A DNA stretch of 11,055 bases from Rhodospirillales bacterium (GCA_024644185.1 JAHELM010000039.1:1-11055), one strand, 5' to 3'; numbered from the stretch's first letter, positions 1 to 8,283 are shown. Notes: a model not told the origin generated them from the letters alone. Numbers and translations: made by a program.

Positions 1-561
1 GCGGGTCCGCTCGCCGACGCCGGCGAACACCGAATACCCGCCATGCGCCTTGGCGACGTTGTTGATCAGTTCCATGATCAGCACCGTCTTGCCCACGCCG
101 GCGCCGCCGAACAGGCCGATCTTGCCGCCCTTGGCATAGGGCGCCAGCAGGTCGACGACCTTGATGCCGGTGACCAGGATTTCCGCCTCGGTCGACTGGT
201 TGACGAAGTCGGGCGCCTGGCGATGGATCGGCAGGGATTTCTTGGACTTCAACGGGCCGCGCTCGTCCACCGGATTGCCGATCACGTTCATGATGCGGCC
301 CAGCGTTTCCGGGCCGACCGGCACGGTGATCGGGGCCCCGGTATCGGTGACCGCCTGGCCGCGGACCAGACCCTCGGTGGAGTCCATCGCGATCGTGCGG
401 ACGGCCGACTGGCCGAGATGCTGCGCGACCTCGAGCACCAGGTTGTTACCCTGGTTGTCGACTTGCAGCGCGTTCAGAATCGCCGGCAATTCACCTTCGA
501 AGCGCACGTCGACGACCGCGCCCATGACCTGGAAGACCGTGCCGACAAGTTTCTTCGCCAT
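1..561 (-). CDS. atpD: ATP synthase F1 subunit beta (partial, C-terminal part beyond window)
   Basis: This is the catalytic beta subunit of F1Fo ATP synthase, which makes ATP on the cytoplasmic face of the inner membrane. The N-terminal 187 residues are present, starting MAKKLVGTVFQVMGAVVDVR. The beta-barrel domain is followed by the start of the nucleotide-binding domain, with Walker A GGAGVGKT at residues 152-159 and the beta hallmark GERTR at 183-187, where the window ends. The family is usually about 470-480 residues, so some 60 percent is missing, including Walker B and the DELSEED region. The start is ATG with GGAGCT six bases upstream. It lies 52 bases after the atpG stop, as last visible gene of the atpHAGD run; atpC would be expected next, outside the window. 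Nothing in the visible part looks damaged. Confidence 0.97.
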   Translation of the reverse strand, partial: MAKKLVGTVFQVMGAVVDVRFEGELPAILNALQVDNQGNNLVLEVAQHLGQSAVRTIAMDSTEGLVRGQAVTDTGAPITVPVGPETLGRIMNVIGNPVDERGPLKSKKSLPIHRQAPDFVNQSTEAEILVTGIKVVDLLAPYAKGGKIGLFGGAGVGKTVLIMELINNVAKAHGGYSVFAGVGERTR

Positions 562-613
562 CTATATAGCTCCTATTCGCAAATTCGTGGCGCGTGGGAC
601 CGGCGCGTCGGTC

Positions 614-1504
614 CTACAGCGCCTCCGCGCCCGAAATGATCTCGATCAGTTCCTTGGTAATCGACGCCTGGCGTGCCCGGTTGTACTGGATGCTCAGGCG
701 GTCGATCATGTCGCCGGCGTTGCGGGTGGCGCTTTCCATCGCGGTCATCCGCGCACCCTGCTCGCTGGCGGCGTTCTCCAGCAGCGCGCGGAACACCTGC
801 ACGGAAATGTTCCGTGGCAGCAGCGCGCTGAGAATCTCGACTTCGTCCGGCTCGTATTCATACGGCATGTCGCCCGCCGCGGCCGCGTTCGCTCCGCCGG
901 TCTTCGCCGGCGCGGCAAAGGGGATGAGCTGCTGCTGCGTGACCACCTGGGTCATCGCCGACTGGAACCGGTTGTAGACGACCGTGCAGACGTCGAATTC
1001 GCCGGCATCGAACATCCGGGTGATGCGGTCGGCAATTCCGGCGGCGGCCTCGAAGGTCAGCCGCGGCCGGCCGACATCGGTCACCGAATCGACGATGCGG
1101 TCGCCGTATTCGCGGCGCAGCAGGTCGCGCGACTTCTTGCCGACGCACAGGATCCTGACCTGCTTGCCATCGGCCAGCAGCGTCCGGATGCGAGCGCGCG
1201 CAGCCCGCACGATCGACGAGTTGAAGGCGCCGCACAGCCCGCGGTCGGCGGTGGCGACGACCAGAAGATGCACGTCGTCCCGGCCGGTGCCCGCCAGCAA
1301 TGCCGGCGCGCCGGGCATCCCGGCGGCGGCCGCGGCCAGCGAGCCGAGCATGCGCTCCATGCGTTCCGCATAGGGACGCGCCGCCTCGGCCTGGTCCTGG
1401 GCGCGGCGGAGCTTGGCCGCCGCGACCATCTTCATGGCGGCCGTGATCTTGCGCGTCGACTTGACGCTGGCGATCCTGACCTTGAGATCCTTGAGACTCG
1501 GCAT
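614..1504 (-). CDS. atpG: ATP synthase F1 subunit gamma
   Basis: The gamma subunit is the central rotor shaft of F1, turning inside the alpha3beta3 ring and coupling proton flow to ATP synthesis. The protein has 296 residues, a normal length. Both ends of the coiled coil are recognisable: the N-terminal helix (residues 1-36, PSLKDLKVRIASVKSTRKIT, then AAMKMVAAAKLRRAQ) and the C-terminal helix (about 253-296, with MTAMESATRNAGDMI and IQYNRARQASITKELIEI). The middle domain includes DRGLCGAFN, typical of the family. The start is ATG, preceded by an A/G-rich stretch with AGGG. It sits 53 bases downstream of the atpA stop and 52 bases upstream of atpD in the same direction, so it is almost certainly part of one operon. 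No unusual features were seen. Confidence 0.97.
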   Translation of the reverse strand: MPSLKDLKVRIASVKSTRKITAAMKMVAAAKLRRAQDQAEAARPYAERMERMLGSLAAAAAGMPGAPALLAGTGRDDVHLLVVATADRGLCGAFNSSIVRAARARIRTLLADGKQVRILCVGKKSRDLLRREYGDRIVDSVTDVGRPRLTFEAAAGIADRITRMFDAGEFDVCTVVYNRFQSAMTQVVTQQQLIPFAAPAKTGGANAAAAGDMPYEYEPDEVEILSALLPRNISVQVFRALLENAASEQGARMTAMESATRNAGDMIDRLSIQYNRARQASITKELIEIISGAEAL

Positions 1505-1557
1505 GCCGCCCTGTCCCGCCTTTCGTTAATCCGCCGGTTTGCCAGTCCCCTCGCCGA

Positions 1558-3086
<1,529 letters not shown>

Positions 3087-3087
<1 letters not shown>

Positions 3088-3644
3088 CAAACTGCCCCTT
3101 TCATCGCGAATTTGAGCTTCTGCAGCTGCGTGCGCAGCGAGGAGTCAACCATTCGGCTGCCGATCTTCACGATCATGCCGCCTAAAATCGAAGGATCGAC
3201 GCGGTGAGCGATCTCGACCTTGCCGCCAACCGCCGTCTTCAACGCCGCTTCCAATGCCTTGGTCTGGGTGGCGCTGAGCGCATGCGCGGTGACGACATCC
3301 GCCGTCACCTCGCCGCGGCGCGCCGCCAGTTCGGCCAGGTATCCCTTGACGATGGCGGCCAGCGCGAACAGGCGCCGGTTCGCCGTCACCACGCCGAGAA
3401 ATTTTTTCGTCAGGTCGTGGGCGCCCATCTTGTCGAGCAGGGCTTCCATCGCCTTCCACTGCATGTCGCGGTCCAGCACCGGGCTGCGCACCAGGCGCGC
3501 CAGGTCGGCGCTGCCGCCCAGCATGGCTGCCAGCGTCTTCAGATCGCCGGCCACCGCGTCCAGGGCCTTGGCCTCGTCCGCCAATTCGAACAGGGCCACG
3601 GCGTAGCGGCCGGCCAGTCCGGACTCACTTGCCTTGCTTGCCAA
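3087..3644 (-). CDS. atpH: ATP synthase F1 subunit delta (OSCP-like)
   Basis: The delta subunit is the stator element joining the top of F1 to the Fo b subunits. The protein is 185 residues from the chosen start. The N-terminal helical part contains GLAGRYAVALFELADE (about residues 9-24), and the C-terminal signature GGMIVKIGSRMVDSSLRTQL lies near the end, as expected for AtpH/OSCP. An ATG at 3701 would add 19 residues (MVKSARGNGG...) unlike the family. A TTG at 3644, giving the usual ASKASES-type N-terminus, has GGGGGAT eight bases upstream and gives the usual family length, so TTG is preferred. The stop overlaps the atpA start by one base. As first gene of the operon, its 5' leader (3645-4127) carries the repeat array described separately. 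Confidence 0.93.
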
Positions 3645-4127
3645 CGGAAATCCCCCGAAAAAACAGTCTGGCCCGCCATTGCCACGGGCGCTCTTCACCA
3701 TGCCGCCGGGCCACCTTCCGGTACCCCCGCCAACTGCGGCGCGCCGTCCTTAACATACGACGCAGGCACTGGCAAGCCGAGACTGCCGGGCTTCTTTCGC
3801 AATGCGGCAGAACATCGCCGGAGGTCCGCCGATTCAATGTCGCGCGGCGGTGCCGCATCGTCGCGCGGCGGTGCCGCATCGTCGCGCGGCGGTGCCGCAT
3901 CCTTTCCTGAACGGCGATGCCGCATCGTTTCCTGAACGGCGGCTGAAGGTTTCCGGTTAACGATTCGGAAACACGTCCGTCATAAGGTGAAACGATATTG
4001 AATGGGGAGCCCGTCGAGCCGGTCTTGATACGGATGTCGGGGCGGGGGATCGGGAAACCGCCGGTTTTCCACCCGGCGCCGCCGTGGCCTGACTGCCGCG
4101 TGGCCTTCCGCGGGCATTTGTCAAAGG
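3645..4127. other. Non-coding leader between atpH and the sulfotransferase trio
   Basis: These 483 bases separate two divergent transcripts and should hold both promoters. The minus-strand frame crossing the region encodes repeated Arg/His heptapeptides created by the tandem repeat and resembles no known protein, so it is regarded as non-coding. The tandem array at 3839-3942 is the main structure. An inverted copy of the repeat core, ATGCGGCA, lies at 3802-3809. I looked for sigma-70-like promoters on both strands and found none convincing. The most A/T-rich part is about 3955-4004, which is where a promoter would most easily be sited. Confidence 0.6.
3839..3942. repeat. Tandem GC-rich repeat array, two unit lengths, upstream of atpH
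   Basis: On the plus strand, three identical 21-base units run head to tail at 3839-3859, 3860-3880 and 3881-3901, each reading GTCGCGCGGCGG followed by TGCCGCATC. Next come two longer, related units sharing TTTCCTGAACGGCG (3903-3916 and 3928-3941); the first of these is again followed by TGCCGCATC (3918-3926). The array therefore has five units: three with a CGCG-type insert and two with a TTTCCTGAA-type insert. Each 21-base unit contains GCGGC-GGT-GCCGC, a perfect 5-bp stem with a 3-base loop, so a transcript would form a row of small hairpins. It lies about 200 bases upstream of the atpH start. The function is unknown; it could be a protein-binding array, an mRNA leader structure or a recent slippage product. 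Confidence 0.85.
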
Positions 4128-4367
4128 ATGCGACCATTGCGTAACTCCGGGCTTTATATTGTGCTTTTTTCGTTGATCCTGGCGATGCCGGCGGAAGCCT
4201 ATATCGGGCCGGGCGCGGGCATTGGAATGATCGCCTCGTTTCTGGGTGTTCTCGGGGCGATCGGTCTCGCGCTCGTCGCGATCGTCTGGTATCCGCTCAA
4301 ACGGCTGATCAGGAGAGTCCGGGCAGCCACCGGGAAATCGCCCGACGCCAAGAAGGGCGATAGATGA
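4128..4367 (+). CDS. Small secreted or membrane-anchored protein with AYIGPGAG motif
   Basis: This is a 79-residue protein. Residues 9-24 form a hydrophobic stretch ending AMPAEA, which fits a signal-peptide cleavage site before YIGPGAG (25-31). A second hydrophobic segment (about 33-55) ends in WYPLKRLIRRVR, followed by a basic, hydrophilic tail. It could be a cleaved single-pass protein with a cytoplasmic tail, or a two-pass protein. I recall small proteins with this YIGPGAG turn beside surface-polysaccharide or sulfotransferase genes, but cannot name a family. The ATG at 4128 directly abuts its possible ribosome site (AAAGG), so a TTG at 4137, eight bases after AAAGGA, may be the true start and would remove three residues. 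It overlaps the next gene by four bases (ATGA), indicating one operon. Confidence 0.75.
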   Translation: MRPLRNSGLYIVLFSLILAMPAEAYIGPGAGIGMIASFLGVLGAIGLALVAIVWYPLKRLIRRVRAATGKSPDAKKGDR

Positions 4368-4729
4368 TCTGGCTGCTGGCGACACTTCTCTGCGTTCTGG
4401 TGATCGAGTTCGCCCTGCGCCTTCCGCTTCGCCCGGTCCTGTCGGAGATCGGTTCGGTCAAGCGGAAGGCCTTGCACATTCTCACCGCGCGATCGGTGTC
4501 CGACCGCTGGAAGGAGAAGGCGATCCTGGCCTATGCCGGATCCCTGTTCGCCGCCAGTCTGCGACTGGCCGGTTTCCTGCTGGCGATCCTGGCCGTGGCT
4601 GGCGGCTTCGTTCTCGTGTCCGACCATTTCGGCGGGGCGCTGGGCGGCTTCGTCACCAGTTGGCTCGGCGTATTCTACACGACCGCCGCCGCGACCCTCT
4701 ATTATGCGATACGGTCAGCCCTTGTCTGA
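4364..4729 (+). CDS. Small multi-pass membrane protein of unknown function
   Basis: This 121-residue protein has three likely membrane segments: about residues 2-20, 62-86 and 95-117. A positively charged loop (VKRKALHILTARSVSDRWKEK, about 32-52) lies between the first two and should be cytoplasmic by the positive-inside rule. No catalytic motif is visible and I do not recognise the family. The start overlaps the stop of the upstream YIGPGAG gene by four bases (ATGA), and its own end overlaps the sulfotransferase start by 26 bases, so the three are almost certainly co-translated. The context suggests a membrane partner of the sulfotransferase-fold protein, for example an anchor or part of a transporter, but that is inference only. 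Confidence 0.75.
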   Translation: MIWLLATLLCVLVIEFALRLPLRPVLSEIGSVKRKALHILTARSVSDRWKEKAILAYAGSLFAASLRLAGFLLAILAVAGGFVLVSDHFGGALGGFVTSWLGVFYTTAAATLYYAIRSALV

Positions 4730-5768
4730 CGCGGGCTACCGTACCGTCGACCGGCTGCTGCATCGGCTCGCCCTGAAGTACCGGCCGATCGCCGAGCTGA
4801 GCTTCGACATCGATCAGGGCACGATGCGCGCCGATACGGCGGCAACCGCGGCCGGGAAGCACGTCTTCGTCGCCGGCCTGGCCCGCGCGGGCACCACGGT
4901 GTTGATGCGGCGATTCCACGCCACGGGGCAGTACCGGTCGCTGACCTATCGCGACATGCCCTTTGTCCTGGCGCCCAGATCGTGGCGCCGCCTGTCGGCG
5001 CGGGCGCAGCGCCCGATCGCCGGCGCCGAACGGGCGCATGGCGATGCCGTGCAGATCGATGGCGACAGCCCGGAAAGCCTGGACGAGGTGTTCTGGCGGG
5101 TGTTCGCCGGCGAGTATCTGCAGCGCGACCGCCTGACGCCGCATGCGCCGGACGACGAGATCGTTGGCCGGTACATCCGGTACGTAAACAGCATCCTGGC
5201 ATCCGTGCAGCCGGCGAAAACACGCTATCTGTGCAAGAACAACAACAACATCCTGCGTCTGGGCGCGATCCGGCGGGCTTTTCCGCAAGCGCTGATCCTG
5301 GTTCCGTTCCGCCAGCCGCTGAACCATGCGCATTCGCTGCTGCGCCTGCATCACCGGTTTTCCCGGATCCAGGCGGAATCCCCCTTCGCGCTGTCCTACA
5401 TGACCTGGCTGGGCCATCACGAGTTCGGCCTCGATCACCGGCCGTTCCGCTTCGATGGCGCCGGCCCGTCGCCTTGGGACCCCGACAGCCTGGATTACTG
5501 GCTGGGCCTGTGGTGCGAGACTTACGAGGCGCTGGAGCGGTCCAGGCCGGAATCGGCCCTGTTCGTCTGCTATGAGGATCTGTGCGAACTGCCGGAAACC
5601 TGGGCTCGGCTGGCGGCACGGGCCGACCTGGCGGGCGGCGCGGACTCCGGCGTCCCCTTCGTGTCCCATAACCAGCCGGTCGGCGCCAGGTACGACACGG
5701 CCCTCGCCGATCGGGCGGCGGCGATCTACCACCGTTTGCTCTCCCAGGCCCGCGCCGCGCTGGCCTGA
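4704..5768 (+). CDS. Sulfotransferase-family protein
   Basis: This 354-residue protein has the PAPS-dependent sulfotransferase fold. The phosphosulfate-binding loop is VFVAGLARAGTTVLMRRF (about residues 54-71, core GLARAGTT 58-65), and the 3'-phosphate site fits LVPFRQPLNHAHSLLRL (199-215, with Arg203 and Ser211). ESLDEVFWRVF (124-134) resembles sequence often seen in bacterial sulfotransferase relatives of the Sulfotransfer_3 type. Such enzymes move sulfate from PAPS to a hydroxyl or amine of a sugar, lipid or peptide; the acceptor here cannot be read from sequence. The frame is open far upstream, but that part is a shadow of the preceding gene. The ATG at 4704 gives a sensible N-terminus, though without a clear ribosome site, so coupling to the overlapping upstream gene is likely. 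No PAPS synthesis genes are in the window. Confidence 0.85.
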   Translation: MRYGQPLSDAGYRTVDRLLHRLALKYRPIAELSFDIDQGTMRADTAATAAGKHVFVAGLARAGTTVLMRRFHATGQYRSLTYRDMPFVLAPRSWRRLSARAQRPIAGAERAHGDAVQIDGDSPESLDEVFWRVFAGEYLQRDRLTPHAPDDEIVGRYIRYVNSILASVQPAKTRYLCKNNNNILRLGAIRRAFPQALILVPFRQPLNHAHSLLRLHHRFSRIQAESPFALSYMTWLGHHEFGLDHRPFRFDGAGPSPWDPDSLDYWLGLWCETYEALERSRPESALFVCYEDLCELPETWARLAARADLAGGADSGVPFVSHNQPVGARYDTALADRAAAIYHRLLSQARAALA

Positions 5769-5807
5769 TCGTCCGGCGTCCCGGTCCAGGGCAATATCCG
5801 ATCCGAC

Positions 5808-5828
5808 GGAATCGCCGGAAGCGATTCC
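5808..5828. terminator. Hairpin between convergent genes, possible bidirectional terminator
   Basis: GGAATCGC and GCGATTCC form a perfect 8-bp stem with the five-base loop CGGAA. The hairpin lies 39 bases after the sulfotransferase stop and 18 bases beyond the stop of the enolase-superfamily gene on the other strand. Neither side has a run of T, so it is not a classical intrinsic terminator, though GC-rich alphaproteobacteria often lack that run. Confidence 0.5.
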
Positions 5829-5846
5829 ATATGCCCGGATGCTGCT

Positions 5847-6944
5847 CTACGCGGCGTAGCGGGAGACCGCCGCCTCGTTCCATTCGATGCCGGCGCCGGG
5901 AATGTCCGGGGCGGTGGCGTGGCCGTCGACCACCGGCAGCGGCGATTTCAGCACCGGCTCGGCCCAGTCAACATATTCCAGCCAGTGCCGGGTCGGCGTC
6001 GCCGCCAGCAGGTGAACGCTGTATTCCGGATAGAGATGCGACGACAGCGGCAGCCCGCGCGGTTCGGCCAGCCCGGCGGCGCGCATCCAGCCGGTGACGC
6101 CGCCGATCTTGCCGGCATCCGGCATGAACAGGTCGGACGCGCCCGCCGCCAGCGCCTTTTGCATGTCGTGCACGCCCCAGCAGTTCTCGCCGATCTGGAT
6201 CGGCAGCGCCGCCTTGGCCCGCAGCCGCGCGCAGCCGGCGTAATCGTCGAAGCGCACCGGTTCCTCGACCCAGTCGAGCCCCAGCCCGGCCCCGGCCAGC
6301 GCCCGGATGCGGATTTCCGCCTCGGCCGGGTCGAGGCACTGGTTGTAGTCGGTCATGATGCGGATGCCGTCGCCCACCGCGTCGCGCACCGCCCGGGCCA
6401 CCGCGACATCCGCCGCCGCATTGCGGTACCCCAGGCGCAGCTTGATCGCCGTGAAACCCTCGCCGACAAGGTCGCGCGCCTCGTCCGGCGCACCCTCCAT
6501 CCCGATCAGGCCCAGACCCTTGCTGTTATAGGCCGGCAGCGGCATCGGCGCGGCGCCCAGCAGGCGGCACAGCGATACCCCGCGGGCCTTGGCCAGCGCA
6601 TCCCAGGCCGCCATGTCGATGGCCGAGGCCGCCATCATCGCCAGCCCCTGCAGTCCCAGCAGCCGGAACCGCGCCTGTTGACCGTCGAACAGCGTCGCCG
6701 GCGCCAGATGCGCGCCGCGCAGCGCCTCGCCGATATTGCCGATCAACTGCACCACCGGGCCGAGCGCCAGCGGCGTGTAGCAGAACACATAGGCCGAGCC
6801 CACGATCCCGTGATCGATCTCGATATCGACCAGCGCCAGCGGCACCTTGGCCACCGTGCCGCCGCCGGTGGCCAGCGGCCGCTTCATCGGCACGACGACG
6901 CCGCGCGCGCGCAAATTCCGGATGATCGGGGTGGCGTGGTCCAT
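5847..6944 (-). CDS. Mandelate racemase / muconate lactonizing enzyme family protein (enolase superfamily)
   Basis: This 365-residue protein is a full-length member of the enolase superfamily, whose enzymes use Mg2+ to remove the alpha proton of a carboxylate, giving racemisation, dehydration or isomerisation. The metal ligands are visible: TDYNQ (Asp199), WVEEP (Glu227/228) and IGEN (Glu253). The mandelate-racemase subgroup dyad is also present, Asp276 in MPDAGKIGG and His303 in SSHLYPE, with Glu323 in LEYVDW matching the usual acid. The second-strand KxK motif reads KLR (Lys168, Arg170), so one of the two usual bases is Arg; a simple racemase is less likely, and a dehydratase or other activity is possible. 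The start is ATG with GGGAG seven bases upstream. The gene stands alone, so its substrate cannot be inferred from neighbours. Confidence 0.9.
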   Translation of the reverse strand: MDHATPIIRNLRARGVVVPMKRPLATGGGTVAKVPLALVDIEIDHGIVGSAYVFCYTPLALGPVVQLIGNIGEALRGAHLAPATLFDGQQARFRLLGLQGLAMMAASAIDMAAWDALAKARGVSLCRLLGAAPMPLPAYNSKGLGLIGMEGAPDEARDLVGEGFTAIKLRLGYRNAAADVAVARAVRDAVGDGIRIMTDYNQCLDPAEAEIRIRALAGAGLGLDWVEEPVRFDDYAGCARLRAKAALPIQIGENCWGVHDMQKALAAGASDLFMPDAGKIGGVTGWMRAAGLAEPRGLPLSSHLYPEYSVHLLAATPTRHWLEYVDWAEPVLKSPLPVVDGHATAPDIPGAGIEWNEAAVSRYAA

Positions 6945-6986
6945 GGCGGGTCTCCCTCGGTTCGGATGGCGGGAGAGGGCAGCAGA

Positions 6987-7082
6987 TCACAGGATGCGGC
7001 ATAAATCCATCACCCGGCCAGGCTGGCCGGCAAGCCGCATCAGCGTGCGCAGTCCGAAATCGGTGTACGAGGTCAGTCGCTT
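6987..7082 (-). pseudogene. Remnant of an NsrR-like Rrf2-family repressor gene
   Basis: Read on the minus strand from 7082, the codons give KRLTSYTDFGLRTLMRLAG then QPGR. Apart from the first residue this matches the start of NsrR-type Rrf2 regulators (usually MRLTxxTDFGLRxLMxLA), which sense nitric oxide through an iron-sulfur cluster. The first codon is AAG where ATG is expected, a single-base change, while AGGA remains seven bases before it as a fitting ribosome site. After about 22 residues the likeness ends and a stop follows at 6987. I found no continuation of the winged helix, recognition helix or cysteine cluster in any frame before the enolase-superfamily gene. Over 80 percent of the gene is thus missing, and this copy cannot make a working regulator. 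Its place, divergent from a truncated haemoglobin gene, fits NsrR. Confidence 0.72.
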
Positions 7083-7097
7083 GGCGGCGGTCCTGGA

Positions 7098-7116
7098 TAT
7101 GCATTTGGAATGCCGA
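7098..7116. promoter_or_regulatory. NsrR-like operator upstream of truncated haemoglobin gene
   Basis: The core GCATT-TGG-AATGC (7101-7113) is a perfect inverted repeat with the spacing of the known NsrR site (GATGYATTT, one base, AAATRCATC). Over the full 19 positions, 8 of 9 left-half bases and 5 of 9 right-half bases agree with that consensus. It lies about 47 bases upstream of the haemoglobin ATG and just upstream of the repressor remnant, where it could have controlled both genes. An intact NsrR elsewhere in the genome would be needed for it to work now. Confidence 0.6.
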
Positions 7117-7162
7117 ATATCGCATGCTAAGGGAGCATTGGAAATACCGAACGGGCGAATCC

Positions 7163-7609
7163 ATGACCTCGAGCCAACGCCGGGAAGACGCAATCGCGGC
7201 CATCGTCGCGCGAACGGGCATCGACGAGGCGCTGATCGAGCGCCTGGTCCGGCATTTCTACGGGAAGATCCGCGACGACGCGGTTCTCGGTCCGATCTTC
7301 GCCGCCCGCATCGCCGACTGGGAGCCGCATCTTCAGCGCATGTGCCGGTTCTGGTCGTCGGTGGCCCTGATGACCGGGACCTATCATGGCCAGCCCATGC
7401 CGATGCATGCGCCGCTGCCCGTCGATGCCCGCCATTTCGACCGCTGGCTGGAGATCTTCGAGGCCACCGCGCGCGAGATCTGCGCGGCCCCGGCGGCCGA
7501 ATATTTCATCGAACGGGCGCAGCGGATCGCCGAGAGCCTGGAAATGGGCATCGCGGTCAGCCGGGGTGTCATGCTCAAGCCGGGGGAACGATACCGTGAC
7601 AGCGCCTGA
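7163..7609 (+). CDS. Group III truncated haemoglobin
   Basis: This 148-residue protein is a 2-over-2 globin, most like group III truncated haemoglobins. Such proteins bind haem and are linked to nitric oxide tolerance or to oxygen handling at low oxygen. Visible marks are HFYGKIRDDAVLGPIF (about residues 31-46, with the Phe-Tyr pair that fits B9-B10), PHLQRMCRFWSSVALMTGTY (55-74, His56 as likely distal E7), MHAPLP (81-86, His82 as likely proximal haem ligand), and HFDRWLEIF (91-99). The frame is open to an ATG at 7124, but the ATG at 7163 gives the expected N-terminus. Its ribosome site is weak. The upstream region carries an NsrR-like operator and the remnant of that repressor. The stop overlaps the GTG start of the next gene by 14 bases, so the two are likely co-transcribed. 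Confidence 0.87.
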   Translation: MTSSQRREDAIAAIVARTGIDEALIERLVRHFYGKIRDDAVLGPIFAARIADWEPHLQRMCRFWSSVALMTGTYHGQPMPMHAPLPVDARHFDRWLEIFEATAREICAAPAAEYFIERAQRIAESLEMGIAVSRGVMLKPGERYRDSA

Positions 7610-8252
7610 ACCGGCACCCGAGACCGGGACGCCGGGAGACGAGACGCCGCGGGCGCGGATCATGCGCTGGCGCAAGGCCGAGCGCGAACGGCAGATCGCC
7701 GCGCGGATGGCCATGGATGCCGCGGAACGCCGGGGCCTTGCGGCGGCAATCGGCGAACGGCTGGACGCGGCGGTCGGCGACGTTGCCGGCCGCATCGTCA
7801 GCACCTACTGGCCGTTCCGGGGCGAGCCGGATCTGCGCCCGTGGATGGAGGCGGTCGCCGTCCGGGGCGGGCGCTGCGCCCTGCCGATCGTCGTCGGCAA
7901 GGGCGCGCCGCTGATCTTCCGCACCTGGCGTCACGGCGAGGCGCTGGCGCGCGGGGTGTGGAACATTCCCATCCCGGAGGCGGGCGCCGAGGTCACGCCC
8001 GACGTGGTGATCTCGCCGGTCGTCGGCTTCGACCGGGATGCGTTCCGCCTGGGCTATGGCGGCGGCTTCTTCGACCGCACCCTGGCGGGGCTGGCGGACA
8101 AGGGGTTTCGGCCCCTGGTCGTCGGCGTCGGCTACGGGCTGGCGGAAATTCCCACCATCCATCCGCTGCCGCACGACATCCCGATGCGCGGCATCGTCAC
8201 CGAGCGTGAAACCGTCTGGCCGGAACCGGCGGCGACGCCGGCCGGACGCTGA
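7596..8252 (+). CDS. 5-formyltetrahydrofolate cyclo-ligase family protein
   Basis: This 218-residue protein belongs to the family that converts 5-formyltetrahydrofolate to 5,10-methenyltetrahydrofolate using ATP. The hallmark GYGGGFFDR is at residues 153-161, preceded by PVVGFDRDAFRL. YWPFRGEPDL (71-80) and TIHPLPHDIPMRGIVTE (187-203) are also family-like. The N-terminal part (WRKAERERQIAARM, 25-38) holds the usual basic helix. It may be the paralogous, longer form seen in alphaproteobacteria rather than the housekeeping enzyme, so I give no symbol. The start is GTG with GGGGGAA seven bases upstream, inside the haemoglobin gene, giving a 14-base overlap. An ATG further in (residue 23) would cut off only a poorly conserved acidic leader. 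The stop is 31 bases from that of the convergent flavoprotein gene. Confidence 0.88.
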   Translation: MTAPEPAPETGTPGDETPRARIMRWRKAERERQIAARMAMDAAERRGLAAAIGERLDAAVGDVAGRIVSTYWPFRGEPDLRPWMEAVAVRGGRCALPIVVGKGAPLIFRTWRHGEALARGVWNIPIPEAGAEVTPDVVISPVVGFDRDAFRLGYGGGFFDRTLAGLADKGFRPLVVGVGYGLAEIPTIHPLPHDIPMRGIVTERETVWPEPAATPAGR

Positions 8253-8283
8253 TCCCGCCGGCCCGTCCGCCGTTACCCCCCGA

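Noticed and set aside
3625..4137. Open minus-strand frame of 170 codons with a repeated Arg/His heptapeptide
   Set aside because: The heptapeptides are produced by the 21-base tandem repeat, whose length is a multiple of three. The composition is Arg-rich and unlike a folded protein, and the frame overlaps the atpH leader and start.
4653..5883. Two long minus-strand frames opposite the sulfotransferase
   Set aside because: They are Arg/Gly/Pro-rich shadows. The plus strand has a clear P-loop and overlapping operon structure.
8243..8269. CGGACG and CGTCCG around the cyclo-ligase stop as a terminator
   Set aside because: The stem is six base pairs with a 15-base loop in very GC-rich DNA and has no T run, so it is too weak to call.
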